NCBI GenBank assembly: GCA_002337085.1
Contig: DDFH01000006.1
Location: 1,145,098 to 1,209,097, forward strand
Source of the DNA: Hyphomonadaceae bacterium UBA1933
GTDB lineage: Bacteria; Pseudomonadota; Alphaproteobacteria; Caulobacterales; Aquidulcibacteraceae
Length of the DNA: 64,000 nucleotides
Reading direction: 5' to 3'
Shown here: piece by piece, positions 1 to 8,686 of the stretch
How positions within the stretch are numbered: the first letter of the stretch is position 1
Layout of the letters: each line of letters starts with the position of its first letter
Position numbers and translations under genes: made by a program
Notes under the pieces: generated by a model
Seen by the model: the letters and a program-made list of their open reading frames with translations, nothing else
Databases searched by the model: none
What the model was told of the DNA's origin: nothing

Positions 1-175
1 GCCAAAGGTTTATAAAAGCTGCGTGGTGTTTTCATTTTCTTCCCCAATTTTTTAACCGTATTGTGGGCAAGAAAATATGCCTGTAAATTTTATTTTGCAA
101 GTGCGAAATTACGCGACTTAAGTTTAATTTTATTGCTGCAACTGCTAAATAAATATCTTTGCGAGATGCTTTTGG

Positions 176-1117
176 TTATTTATTGCGACCCAATGGATGC
201 TTGTCTTCAAGCATGGTTTTTAGTTTTTCATAGGCGACATGGGTGTAAATTTGGGTGGTGGAAATATCCGAATGCCCAAGCATTACTTGTACCGCCCGCA
301 AATCTGCCCCGCCTTCAAGTAAATGCGTGGCAAAGGCGTGGCGCAATGTATGCGGCGATAATTTTGCAATATCTACACCGGCTATTAAACCCAATTTATC
401 CAAAAGTCTTGCATATTGCCGCCGCCCGAAATGCCCTTCTGCCGTGGTCGCAGGGAACATATATTTTTGCGCCTTTTCTTTTATATTTAATTCTTTGGGC
501 AAAGTTACTTCACGCACCGCTAACCAGTCTTTGATTGCATTCAATGTGGCGGGGCTTAGGGGGACTAGGCGCTCTTTTGAACCCTTGCCGCGAATAATAA
601 TTGCCTGAATATCGTGGTTTTGTAATGCCGAAAGCGGAATTGCGGAATAGGGTAATTCAACCAATTCAGACACCCGCAGGCCAGAGCCATACATCAACTC
701 AATCATGCAGATGGCGCGCGTTTTTTCAATTGGTTTTAATTTGTTACACGCCGCAATTAATTTATCGATTTCGCCAACTTCAATAATTTTCGGCAAGGGG
801 CGGGTGGTTTTTGCGCCTTCCCATCTTGAAGTTGGGTCAATATCAATCATTTTTTCAAGCAAGAGAAATGAAAAAAACTGCCGCAAAGCCGCGCGACGGC
901 GTAAAAGCGTGGCACTTTTAAGCCCGCGATTATCCAAATCAATTGAATATTTTTCAATTATTTTGTGGTCAATTTCTTTAGGGGAGGTGGGGTAATTATT
1001 TCCGCTTAAAAATTCAAAAAAATCGTTCAAGTCGCGTTCATAGGCGGCAATTGTATTCTTACTTGCGCCGCGTTCGGCGCTTAACATTTCTAGAAAAGTT
1101 GAGGTTTCCTCAATCAT
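176..1117 (-). CDS. xerD: Tyrosine site-specific recombinase XerD
   Basis: Cytoplasmic recombinase that, with XerC, resolves chromosome dimers at dif during division. At 313 aa it has the family's usual length. An N-terminal SAM-like core-binding domain spans about residues 1-95 and the catalytic domain about 110-300. All catalytic residues are visible: Arg148 (GSGLRVSEL), Lys179 (GKGSKER), His256 and Arg259 (SPHTLRH), His282 (LGHSDIS) and the nucleophile Tyr291 (IYTHV). It starts 7 nt after the stop of the secreted-protein gene upstream, so the two probably share a transcript. XerD rather than XerC is inferred from the neighbouring aroK-aroB, a linkage common in alphaproteobacteria. The 175 nt downstream of its stop to the window edge show no supported gene. 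Confidence 0.93.
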   Translation of the reverse strand: MIEETSTFLEMLSAERGASKNTIAAYERDLNDFFEFLSGNNYPTSPKEIDHKIIEKYSIDLDNRGLKSATLLRRRAALRQFFSFLLLEKMIDIDPTSRWEGAKTTRPLPKIIEVGEIDKLIAACNKLKPIEKTRAICMIELMYGSGLRVSELVELPYSAIPLSALQNHDIQAIIIRGKGSKERLVPLSPATLNAIKDWLAVREVTLPKELNIKEKAQKYMFPATTAEGHFGRRQYARLLDKLGLIAGVDIAKLSPHTLRHAFATHLLEGGADLRAVQVMLGHSDISTTQIYTHVAYEKLKTMLEDKHPLGRNK

Positions 1118-1124
1118 CTAAGCA

Positions 1125-3044
1125 CTATTTCCCCCAATCAGGCAGCTTTTTATCAACTTTTTTTTGCTCTTCTGTTTTTGTTTGCGTAGCTGGCTTTTTT
1201 TCTATATTTTTACTTGATTTTGCCAATGATGAGGTTGCGGGTTTCGACACCGCAGCTTTTGGCACGGGGGTGGTTGCAGTTGTTTTTTGTGCCGCTGGTT
1301 TTGTTTCTGTATTAGTTTTTGTTGCCGCAGGTTTCACATTCTCACTTTTTGTTGTCGATGAAGCGTTTTTTGCAACGGGTGCCGCAGTTTTATTTGCGGC
1401 TGGTACAGGTTTGAAGACAAGCGACTTGGCCATAATTGTATAAACCGCAAGGTCTTTGGCATCTTGTGGCAGGCCCGCTTTCTTCAGATTGCCAATGATG
1501 CGCGCCATAACAACCGCATCGACCGCTTTTGGATCCTGACCTTGCAATGAAAGTGCCGCCAATAATGCGGTTTCCGCCATTGCGTTGCGGTTTGCCGATA
1601 AATCCATGGCGTATAAAATATTCTCATTACTAACCACACCAGAATTTAGGTTACCCGCCACCAAATAATCAGTAGAACGTGCCTTAAGGCCGGTTGCATT
1701 GGCGATTATTGCATCGCTATAATAATTTTGTGGTGCTTGCGCATGGTCAATGCCGCTTTGGATGCGTGCTGAAACCGCTGTTGCATCATTTGCCAAAATC
1801 CCAAGCGCAAGTTTTGATGATGCCCCAAGATTTGGTGCAAGCGTGGCAAATCGTTTTGCCGATTTGACATCAGAAGCCAAAATTGCGGCATTGGCAAAAA
1901 CCTCTGCCTGTGCGGGTGTGATATTATCAATTTCATTGAACTTTGGCGCGATGCGTTTGGCAATTGCGGCAAATGATTGAATGTCATGCGCTTCACTTAA
2001 TTCATCATAATAGTTTTCACCCTTTATCGGGGGTTGTTCAACCGGGGTAACTATTACATTTCCGGTGGTATCAAAACTTTGTTTTTCAATTGGCGGAACT
2101 GGCGTAATGCTTGTGACATCGTTTTTATATTTCGCATATTCGGCGGGTGAAATTGCCCCCTTTATTGCGGCATTAAGATAGATTTCGTCTTTTAAATTGC
2201 TATCTTCAAGCGATAATGCGCTTAGGGTCATTGCCGATAGTTTTGGCAATTGTGCGGCATTGGGGAAAAGCCCCAATTTACGTGAAAGCGCATAGGTGCG
2301 TCCATTATCGGCGCGGAATGGTATTTTGGCTGCATCACCTTTTAGGCCGTTGCCAAGCGCCGCAATTGCGCGGGAAAACCACACATCATACTCGCTAGGG
2401 TTTGGGTTTTGCCCCATTGCAAGATCAAGCGATAATTGCGCGGCATCCACCTCATTATTCAATGCGTAACAAGTTGCCCGTAATTCCAATAATTCACGTT
2501 GTGGAACTTGTGGTTTGGTGGCTTCAACAACATTGCAGGCGTCTTCATTTCGGTTTTGATAAAACCAAACATCGGCGGCAATTATCAATAAATCCTGGTT
2601 GGCAATGATATTTGGGTAATTATTCAATAAGTTTGCCGCCGGAAGTGGGCCAAGTTTTGCCGCAAGCCTGAATCTTTCGGTGGCAACCTTGGTGTCGGAA
2701 TTGGGGGCAAGACCGCCCGATAAAATTACGCGGCGGGTTAGAAATTGAAGTGGCGTGAATTTTTGATTTTCCGAAAGTTTTGAAAAAATTGCGCCCAATG
2801 CCGGAACATCACTATTTAGCCAAAGATTTGATGGTAAATTGTCATAGCCATCAACGCTTTCATAATAGCCCCAAAGGCCAACGTCTTTAAGGCTTGAACC
2901 TTCGACAGATATTGGTGCGGCAACATATTGCACTGCCGCAGGCATATTATCAACTTCGGGCGTTGTTTGCGGTGTTGTTTGCGCAAATGCAATTGCGGTA
3001 AATGCAATATTTAAACCCAAAGAATAGATTAGTGTCTTCTTCAT
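1125..3044 (-). CDS. Secreted/periplasmic protein of unknown function with Lys/Ala/Pro/Thr-rich tail
   Basis: I do not recognise a named family. The chosen ATG at 3044 gives 639 aa beginning MKKTLIYSLG, a clean Sec signal peptide ending near AFAQ; a start 22 codons further upstream would bury that signal. The middle (about residues 80-530) is helix-rich and Ala/Leu/Asn-rich, like an alpha-solenoid of repeat type. The last about 100 residues are low-complexity Lys/Ala/Pro/Thr/Ser (stretches such as KPAATKTNTETKPAAQ), probably disordered and able to span periplasm or cell wall. It is the first gene of a two-gene unit with xerD and diverges from aroK, sharing the 173-bp intergenic region. Comparable hypothetical genes sit at this locus in other alphaproteobacteria (from memory). 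Confidence 0.7.
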   Translation of the reverse strand: MKKTLIYSLGLNIAFTAIAFAQTTPQTTPEVDNMPAAVQYVAAPISVEGSSLKDVGLWGYYESVDGYDNLPSNLWLNSDVPALGAIFSKLSENQKFTPLQFLTRRVILSGGLAPNSDTKVATERFRLAAKLGPLPAANLLNNYPNIIANQDLLIIAADVWFYQNRNEDACNVVEATKPQVPQRELLELRATCYALNNEVDAAQLSLDLAMGQNPNPSEYDVWFSRAIAALGNGLKGDAAKIPFRADNGRTYALSRKLGLFPNAAQLPKLSAMTLSALSLEDSNLKDEIYLNAAIKGAISPAEYAKYKNDVTSITPVPPIEKQSFDTTGNVIVTPVEQPPIKGENYYDELSEAHDIQSFAAIAKRIAPKFNEIDNITPAQAEVFANAAILASDVKSAKRFATLAPNLGASSKLALGILANDATAVSARIQSGIDHAQAPQNYYSDAIIANATGLKARSTDYLVAGNLNSGVVSNENILYAMDLSANRNAMAETALLAALSLQGQDPKAVDAVVMARIIGNLKKAGLPQDAKDLAVYTIMAKSLVFKPVPAANKTAAPVAKNASSTTKSENVKPAATKTNTETKPAAQKTTATTPVPKAAVSKPATSSLAKSSKNIEKKPATQTKTEEQKKVDKKLPDWGK

Positions 3045-3217
3045 TGTATTTCTTGGCTTCAAGTTGTTTCCTTTTAGGTTCAAGTTGCAATTTATAGCAA
3101 TTTTATACAATTTTGCGGCAATGATATGGCGTATAATATTACTTACTGCTTTATCTTTTCAAACTATATAGACTAAATGCACCGAAAAAATTAATTACTT
3201 ATTTAAGAAGTATTTTA

Positions 3218-3847
3218 ATGCCAGACAGTTTTGAAAATGAAATGAATGCCGCAAATATAGGCGGTGATGTTTATGCGGGTGGAATTCTGCCACGCACAAT
3301 TGCGCTTGTCGGGCTTATGGGGGCGGGGAAGTCAACTGTTGGGAAACGTCTCGCACATAATTTGGGGGTCGCATTTTGTGATGCCGATGATGAGATAGAG
3401 GTTGCCGCCGGTCGCCCCATTGCCGATATTTTCAAGGAACATGGCGAGGTGGAGTTTCGTGCCGGTGAGCGCCGCGTAATTGCCCGCCTCTTGCAACGTC
3501 CGCCACATATTCTTGCAACAGGCGGCGGGGCGTTTATGAATGAATTAACCCGTGAATTGATGCGTGAAAAGGCGATTACAATTTGGCTAAAGGCGGATCT
3601 TGATACATTAATGAACCGCGTTCTGCGTAGGAATGATCGCCCCCTTTTGCAAAATGGCAATCCACGCGCCACCATGGAAAATTTGATGGAGCAGCGCTAT
3701 CCAATTTATGCCAGTGCCGACATAATGGTCGAGAGTGTGGATGGCCCGCATTCGGTAACTGTTGATAAAATTATTGCGGCATTACAGGAAAGATCAATCC
3801 TACCCAAAGATTTGGTTTTAAACCATGGGAATAGTCATGAGCATTAA
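3218..3847 (+). CDS. aroK: Shikimate kinase
   Basis: Phosphorylates shikimate with ATP to shikimate-3-phosphate, the fifth step of the aromatic amino acid pathway, in the cytoplasm. The P-loop GLMGAGKST is at residues 32-40. DADDEIE (shikimate-binding Asp) follows, then GEVEFRAGERRV (substrate-binding Arg), ATGGGAF (Walker B region/substrate loop) and RNDRPLL (lid Arg). At 209 aa it carries about 25 extra N-terminal residues before the beta-strand leading to the P-loop, common in alphaproteobacterial AroK. Its last codons overlap the start of aroB by 11 nt, so translation is probably coupled. It diverges from the secreted-protein gene, and its promoter must lie in 3045-3217. Confidence 0.95.
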   Translation: MPDSFENEMNAANIGGDVYAGGILPRTIALVGLMGAGKSTVGKRLAHNLGVAFCDADDEIEVAAGRPIADIFKEHGEVEFRAGERRVIARLLQRPPHILATGGGAFMNELTRELMREKAITIWLKADLDTLMNRVLRRNDRPLLQNGNPRATMENLMEQRYPIYASADIMVESVDGPHSVTVDKIIAALQERSILPKDLVLNHGNSHEH

Positions 3848-5006
3848 TAAAATAAACGTCGATCTTGCAGAGCGTCAGTATGATATCTTTGTTGGCGGCG
3901 GGGTTTTATCTTCTGCGGCAGAAAAAATATTGCCGCTTTTAAAGCGTAAAAGAATTGCAATTATTGCCGATGAAAATGCCTATAAGTTTCATGGTGATAG
4001 CTTGATTTCTTCACTTGAAAGTCATGGTGTTGAAACCAAAATAATCATCACAAAATCAGGCGAAGCAACCAAAAGCTTTTCAAGTTTTGAACATGTCGTC
4101 GAGGTATTGCTCGAATTTGGTATTGAGCGGTCGGATATAATTATCGCTTTTGGTGGTGGTGTCGTTGGCGACTTAACCGGGTTTGTGGCGGGGGTTATAA
4201 ATCGCGGTGTTGATTTTGTGCAAATCCCGACCACGCTTTTATCGCAGGTTGATTCATCCGTGGGCGGCAAAACCGCAATCAATGCGCGGGCGGGGAAAAA
4301 CCTTGTTGGCATTTTTTGGCAGCCAAAATTGGTGCTTGCGGATACCAATGTTTTAGATACGCTTGATAAACGCGACATAATGGCGGGCTTTGCCGAGATA
4401 TTTAAAATCGGTCTTATTCTTTATCCGCAATTTTTTGATTATGTTGAAGAAAACGCGATAAAGATTTTAGGCGAAAATGGCCCAGAGCGTCAATATGCGA
4501 TTGAAAAATCTATTGCTGCCAAAGCCAAAGTTGTTGCCGAAGACGAACGTGAAGCGGGGGTTCGCGCCCTTTTAAACCTTGGGCATACTTTTGGTCATGC
4601 TATTGAGGCGGCAGTAGAATATGACGAAACCATCTGGCGCCACGGTGAGGCAGTGGCATGTGGCATTGCAATGGCGGCGCGTTATTCAAAACGAATTGGC
4701 GCATTAGCCCCCGAAAAATGCGACCGGATTGAGAAGTTTATTCGCGATTGTGGGTATCAATATAAATTGTCACCCCGCACTGGTTGCGGGGACTATGCCG
4801 ATGAGATGCCGCAACCAGTGCGGCATGACACTGCTGGTATTTCAATTTTTAACCCACAAGCCATGCTAAAAGTAATGTCGCATGACAAAAAGAATTCTGG
4901 CGGAAAAATCAATCTGGTGCTTTTAAAAGACATTGGAAATGCCTATATTCATAAAAATGCCGATGTGGCAGATTTATTGGAATTTTTAAAAGAGGAATGT
5001 TCTTAA
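3837..5006 (+). CDS. aroB: 3-dehydroquinate synthase with an in-frame palindromic-element insertion
   Basis: Converts DAHP to 3-dehydroquinate, the second step of the shikimate pathway, using NAD+ and a divalent metal. NAD-binding FGGGVVGDLTGFVAG and VDSSVGGKTAIN are intact, as are the metal ligands (Glu in GFAEIFKIG, His in NLGHTFGHAIE and WRHGEAVACG). I chose ATG 3837 (MSINKINVD) over ATG 3825, because GGGA lies 6-9 nt before it; this gives 389 aa, against about 360-370 for the family. The surplus is explained by 21 codons at 4768-4830, between GYQYKL and the C-terminal helix with MLKVMSHDKK, encoded by a palindromic DNA element. No stop or frameshift results, so the enzyme is probably active. 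Confidence 0.94.
   Translation: MSINKINVDLAERQYDIFVGGGVLSSAAEKILPLLKRKRIAIIADENAYKFHGDSLISSLESHGVETKIIITKSGEATKSFSSFEHVVEVLLEFGIERSDIIIAFGGGVVGDLTGFVAGVINRGVDFVQIPTTLLSQVDSSVGGKTAINARAGKNLVGIFWQPKLVLADTNVLDTLDKRDIMAGFAEIFKIGLILYPQFFDYVEENAIKILGENGPERQYAIEKSIAAKAKVVAEDEREAGVRALLNLGHTFGHAIEAAVEYDETIWRHGEAVACGIAMAARYSKRIGALAPEKCDRIEKFIRDCGYQYKLSPRTGCGDYADEMPQPVRHDTAGISIFNPQAMLKVMSHDKKNSGGKINLVLLKDIGNAYIHKNADVADLLEFLKEECS
4768..4830. repeat. Palindromic element inserted in frame within aroB
   Basis: Exactly 63 bp (21 codons), bounded by TGTCA and TGACA. The left half 4768-4791 and the reverse complement of the right half 4807-4830 agree at 20 of 24 positions. Each half is also a small hairpin (CCCCGCA/TGCGGGG and TGCCGCA/TGCGGCA). 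The four differences between halves are paired within each hairpin, i.e. compensatory. The same outline (TGTCA-hairpin, spacer, inverted hairpin-TGACA) recurs at 8687-8803 and 25682-25769. The product of the insert is a Pro/Arg/Asp/Gly-rich stretch, likely a surface loop. Confidence 0.85.
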
Positions 5007-5010
5007 AATT

Positions 5011-6300
5011 ATGGACCCGCAATTAAACGCGCTTTTCACAACCATTGCCATTGTTTTGGTTTTGATTGGTCTTAATGCCTTTTTCTCATTGGCTGAAACC
5101 GCATTGACTGCCGCGTCCAAAGCAAAAATGACAAGTCTTGAAAAGGACGGTGATAAAAAGGCGGCACGTGTAAACAAGCTCCTTGAAGAGCGGGCATCAA
5201 TGATTGGTGCGATTTTGCTTGGTTCAAATCTTGTTACCATTGCGGCATCGGCGATTGCGACAACAATTTTAACCAAAGAATATGGCCCTGCAGGTGCGGC
5301 GATTTCAACAATTGTTCTAACGCCATTACTTTTGATTTTTGGTGAGGTTTTGCCAAAATCAATGGCAATTAATGATGCGGATGAAATTTCACGAAGTGTT
5401 TCTTTCCCAGTTAAAATAATGGTGAAATTACTTTCACCAATCATGTATCTTTTAACTGGATTTGTCGCACTTTTGATGAAGCTTATGGGCATACAGGGTG
5501 AGGTTTACACAACTGAACAAGCCCTTGCAGAAATTCGCGGTGTTGTGGAATTGGGGCGCCAATCGGGGCATTTGGAAAAATCGGATCAAGATAGATTGGG
5601 TGGCGTGCTTGATCTTAAAGATTTGGATGTTTCCGATGTTATGGTTCACCGTAAAAGCCTTAAAACCCTTGATATTGATTTGCCGTCGCGTGAAATTATT
5701 AATCAAATAATCGGCACCGTGCATTCGCGTATTCCACTTTATCGTGACGAGCCTGAAAATATCGTTGGCGTATTGCACACCAAAGACGTTTTAAAGGCGG
5801 TCGCCGAAAATAATGGCAATCTTGACGGGGTTGATATCAAGGGCATTATGACAACCCCTTGGTTCGTGCCAGATACAACACCACTTCAAGAACAGCTAGA
5901 GGCATTTCAAAAAAAGCGTAACCACTTTGCAATTGTGGTTGATGAATATGGCATGTTGCAAGGTCTTGTAACCTTGGAAGATGTGTTGGAAGAAATTGTT
6001 GGCGAAATCTCTGATGAGCATGACATCGCCAAACAAGGCGTACGTCCACAGCCTGATGGCTCTATTAATGTTGATGGTTGGGTTCCAATCCGCGATGTAA
6101 ACCGCGCAATGGATTGGGAATTACCGGATGAGGATGCGGTTACTGTGGCGGGGCTTGTAATTCACGAGGCACAGACAATCCCAAATGTTGGGCAGTCATT
6201 CTCATTTCATGGCTTCCGCTTTTTGGTGCTTCGCCGCCAGCGTAACCAAGTGCTTGCACTTCGGATTACGCCAGAGGTTAAGAAAGAGGGCGGCGATTAA
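5011..6300 (+). CDS. HlyC/CorC-family membrane protein (CNNM/CBS domains)
   Basis: Inner-membrane protein of the CNNM/CorC family, linked in other bacteria to magnesium/cobalt efflux; the substrate here is unknown. An N-terminal DUF21/CNNM transmembrane domain covers about residues 1-190, with helices near 8-28, 65-90, 95-115 and 128-150. A CBS pair follows (about 205-330, including MVHRKSLKTLD and FAIVVDEYGMLQGLVTLEDVLEEIVGEI in pieces), then a CorC_HlyC domain (about 345-425). At 429 aa it has the normal length. It starts 4 nt after the aroB stop and so belongs to the aroK-aroB transcript, the arrangement usual in alphaproteobacteria. Confidence 0.9.
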   Translation: MDPQLNALFTTIAIVLVLIGLNAFFSLAETALTAASKAKMTSLEKDGDKKAARVNKLLEERASMIGAILLGSNLVTIAASAIATTILTKEYGPAGAAISTIVLTPLLLIFGEVLPKSMAINDADEISRSVSFPVKIMVKLLSPIMYLLTGFVALLMKLMGIQGEVYTTEQALAEIRGVVELGRQSGHLEKSDQDRLGGVLDLKDLDVSDVMVHRKSLKTLDIDLPSREIINQIIGTVHSRIPLYRDEPENIVGVLHTKDVLKAVAENNGNLDGVDIKGIMTTPWFVPDTTPLQEQLEAFQKKRNHFAIVVDEYGMLQGLVTLEDVLEEIVGEISDEHDIAKQGVRPQPDGSINVDGWVPIRDVNRAMDWELPDEDAVTVAGLVIHEAQTIPNVGQSFSFHGFRFLVLRRQRNQVLALRITPEVKKEGGD

Positions 6301-6303
6301 TAT

Positions 6304-6423
6304 TTATGCCACCATTTTTGATGCCATATCGGCAAATTGCAACATATATGCGCTTACCAATATTAATGCGACCATTGTACCAGAAAGGCGGGTAAAGATT
6401 TTATTGTTTACTAGATTTTTCAT
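6304..6423 (-). CDS. Small single-pass membrane protein (39 aa)
   Basis: A 39-codon ORF too short for routine callers. It begins MKNLVNNKIFTRLSG and continues into one hydrophobic helix (TMVALILVSAYMLQFA), ending KMVA. Support comes from GGAG (6430-6433) placed 6 nt before the ATG, a -35-like TTGACT about 60 nt upstream on the same strand, and a perfect palindrome between them. The positive N-terminus suggests a cytoplasmic N-terminus. It lies convergent to corC, with 3 nt between the stops. Function unknown; candidates are a small regulator of a membrane partner or a stress-induced small protein. The chance that it is spurious is real but lowered by the ribosome site and operator. Confidence 0.55.
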   Translation of the reverse strand: MKNLVNNKIFTRLSGTMVALILVSAYMLQFADMASKMVA

Positions 6424-6449
6424 TTTTAACTCCATTTGTTTGTGCTATG

Positions 6450-6471
6450 GTGTGTTAGTAACGTAACACAC
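6450..6471. promoter_or_regulatory. Operator-like perfect palindrome before the small membrane protein gene
   Basis: GTGTGTTA, 6-nt centre, TAACACAC: 8-bp perfect arms. On the minus strand it lies just downstream of TTGACT (6479-6484), overlapping the expected spacer and -10, with TACTAA inside it at the right distance. This is the geometry of a TetR-type repressor site. No TetR gene is in this window, so the regulator would act in trans. It may also affect the lemA promoter, which reads the other way. Confidence 0.55.
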
Positions 6472-6584
6472 TAATGAAGTCAAGCGGTAAAATGCACTTT
6501 TTTTAAAATAAACATTAAATATCTTGAAAAACCCGCATTTAATGCAAATATGTAATGAACTATTTCTCTTGAGAGGGTGGATAA

Positions 6585-7181
6585 ATGAATATTTCGAGAC
6601 GTTTTTTGGCGATTGGTGCGCTTGCTATTGCAACGACATCTTTGGGTGGCTGTGGCTATAATACAATTCCAACCAAGGAAGAGGCGGCAAAAGCCGCATG
6701 GGCCGAGGTGCAAAACCAATATCAACGCCGTGCAGACTTGGTTCCGAATCTTGTTGCCACCGTTCAAGGTGCTGCAAAACAGGAAAAAGATGTTTTGACT
6801 GCGGTGGTTGAGGCGCGTGCAAGCGCGACATCACCAAAATTTGATGCTTCCACCATTACTGATGAGGCAAAGTTTAAAGAGTTTCAGGCGTCACAAGATA
6901 AATTATCTGGTGCATTGGGTCGCTTGATGATGGTAACGGAAAATTATCCGCAATTAAAATCTCTCGATAGCTTTAATACATTGCAAAGCCAGCTTGAAGG
7001 CACTGAAAACCGTATTGCAATCGCACGCCGTGATTATAATTCTGCGGTTCAAGATTATAATACCACTTTGAAAACATTCCCATCAATCATTTGGGCATCA
7101 ACTTTCCAATCTGGTTCAAAGCCAATGCAGATGTTTACTGCTACTGCGGGCGCAGAAAAAGCACCCGAAGTTAAGTTTTAA
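6585..7181 (+). CDS. lemA: LemA-family lipoprotein
   Basis: Envelope-anchored LemA family protein, 198 aa. The signal peptide ends in a lipobox LGGC (Cys23), so the product is probably lipidated. The LemA core follows: WAEVQNQYQRRADLVPNLV and later ENRIAIARRDYNSAVQDYN, the conserved long helical hairpins. The biochemical role of LemA is not settled. GAGAGGGTGG directly before the ATG is a strong ribosome site. It is first in a three-gene unit with two TPM-domain proteins (gaps of 3 and 6 nt); lemA-TPM pairs are widespread, suggesting a joint envelope function. Confidence 0.9.
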   Translation: MNISRRFLAIGALAIATTSLGGCGYNTIPTKEEAAKAAWAEVQNQYQRRADLVPNLVATVQGAAKQEKDVLTAVVEARASATSPKFDASTITDEAKFKEFQASQDKLSGALGRLMMVTENYPQLKSLDSFNTLQSQLEGTENRIAIARRDYNSAVQDYNTTLKTFPSIIWASTFQSGSKPMQMFTATAGAEKAPEVKF

Positions 7182-7184
7182 AAC

Positions 7185-7964
7185 ATGGCCACTGCACAAG
7201 GTGCGGTAAGAACTTATTTTGCCGCACTATTTTCCCTTTTGGTGCTATTAACTGCGGGCTTTGCGCACGCTGCCCCAACATTCCCGCCATTAAGCGGGCG
7301 GGTGGTGGATGATGCACATCTTTTGCAGCCGCAAACTGCGGCGGCATTGGATCAACAATTAGCGCAAATTGAGGCCACATCATCCGATCAATTGGTTGTT
7401 GTTACACTGCCATCGCTTCAGGGCTATGAGATTGAGGAATACGGCTATCAATTGGGGCGCGCATGGGGAATAGGGCAGGCAAAACTAAATAATGGGGTCT
7501 TGCTTATTGTTGCCCCCAACGAACGCAAAGTCCGTATCGAGGTTGGTTATGGCCTTGAAGGGGTTTTAACCGATGCAGTATCACATCAAATAATCACCGA
7601 AAAAATATTGCCGCAATTCAAAGCCGGCAATATGGAGCAAGGGATAGTTGATGGCGTAAACGGCATTGATGAAATATTAAAACTTAGCCCCGAAGAGCAA
7701 AAGGCACGCGCGGCACAGGCAGGCATAACCGCCCAAAATGAACAGGCAAAAGCCGGCCCCGCCGATGCAATCGGGATTATAATATTCATAATCATCCTGC
7801 TTTTCATCTGGACGGTATTTAAAATTAGCCCACTTGATTTACTTTTCATTATACTTAGCAGCTCGGGTCGCGGCGGCGGTGGCGGCTTTGGTGGCGGTGG
7901 CGGTGGTGGTTTTTCCGGCGGCGGTGGAAGTTTTGGCGGCGGCGGCTCGTCAGGAAGCTGGTAG
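7185..7964 (+). CDS. TPM-domain (YgcG-type) protein with signal peptide and glycine-rich tail
   Basis: 259 aa. Signal peptide about 1-30 (ends AHAAP), TPM domain about 38-165 (GRVVDDAHLL at its start, RVRIEVGYGLEGVLTD with the conserved GYGLEG), a membrane helix about 193-215, and a tail of GGGG/FGGGG repeats. The topology puts the TPM domain in the periplasm. TPM domains resemble TLP18.3 of chloroplasts, reported as a phosphatase, but the activity of the YgcG group is not established. The gene lies 3 nt after lemA, and its product is the paired partner of the cytoplasm-facing TPM protein next door. Confidence 0.88.
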   Translation: MATAQGAVRTYFAALFSLLVLLTAGFAHAAPTFPPLSGRVVDDAHLLQPQTAAALDQQLAQIEATSSDQLVVVTLPSLQGYEIEEYGYQLGRAWGIGQAKLNNGVLLIVAPNERKVRIEVGYGLEGVLTDAVSHQIITEKILPQFKAGNMEQGIVDGVNGIDEILKLSPEEQKARAAQAGITAQNEQAKAGPADAIGIIIFIIILLFIWTVFKISPLDLLFIILSSSGRGGGGGFGGGGGGGFSGGGGSFGGGGSSGSW

Positions 7965-7970
7965 GATATT

Positions 7971-8654
7971 ATGACTGTTGGTTTATCGCACGAAAAAAAG
8001 CACGAGATTTCACAGGCTATAAAGGCCGCCGAAGCCAACACTTCGGGTGAGATTTACTGCGTGGTTGCCCGTAAATCAGATGATTATAGCGTGTTTGCAG
8101 TTGTTTTTGCGGTTTTCTGGGCGATTATTATTCCGCTTTTGCTTGCTGTTTTCGATATTGATTTGGGGCGAATGGTTTCATCATTATTGGGTGGTTGGCA
8201 ATCGGCGCAAATTGATAATGTCAACAGCACCAATATTTATTGGATTTTAGGTTTACAATTAGCCATTTTTATAATTACGGCATTGGTTGCGAAGGCAAAT
8301 TTTTATACCGCGATTGTGCCAAAATTTTTCAAGCATCAAAGTGTTCATAAACGTGCGATGGAGCAATTCCTTGCGCATGGTATTCAACAAACCGCAGACC
8401 GCACCGGGGTTTTAATTTATATCAGCCTGAAAGAACATATTGTCGAAATCATTGCCGATAGTGGCATTCATGACAAGGTCGGCAGCGATTTTTGGGATAA
8501 ATCGGTAAATATCATCCTTGAAAAAATCAAACAGGATGATTTAGCAGGTGGTCTTAAAGATGGCATCACCGAGGTTGGAAATGCACTCTCAAAACATTTC
8601 CCACAAAAAGAAAATGACGAAAACGAATTAAGCGATAGCGTCATTTTTATTTGA
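7971..8654 (+). CDS. TPM-domain membrane protein
   Basis: 227 aa, third gene of the lemA unit. It lacks a signal peptide: it starts with a soluble segment (KHEISQAIKAAEANTSGEIYCVV), followed by two to three membrane helices (about 42-62, 90-113) and a second soluble part with DRTGVLIYISLKEHIVEII. That last pattern is typical of the shorter TPM relatives that follow YgcG proteins. The C-terminus is acidic. Role unknown; its position argues for working with LemA and the secreted TPM protein in envelope maintenance. A palindromic repeat begins 33 nt after its stop. Confidence 0.82.
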   Translation: MTVGLSHEKKHEISQAIKAAEANTSGEIYCVVARKSDDYSVFAVVFAVFWAIIIPLLLAVFDIDLGRMVSSLLGGWQSAQIDNVNSTNIYWILGLQLAIFIITALVAKANFYTAIVPKFFKHQSVHKRAMEQFLAHGIQQTADRTGVLIYISLKEHIVEIIADSGIHDKVGSDFWDKSVNIILEKIKQDDLAGGLKDGITEVGNALSKHFPQKENDENELSDSVIFI

Positions 8655-8686
8655 TTAACTTTGTTTGTCGCCCCGCACTTCACCAT

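Noticed and set aside
61..534. 157-codon plus-strand ORF at the window start
   Set aside because: It lies antisense to xerD for most of its length and has no ribosome site or family features.
1160..1420. TonB-like or cell-wall protein from the Lys/Pro/Ala tail of the secreted protein
   Set aside because: The low-complexity tail is at the C-terminus and no TonB or LysM domain follows it.
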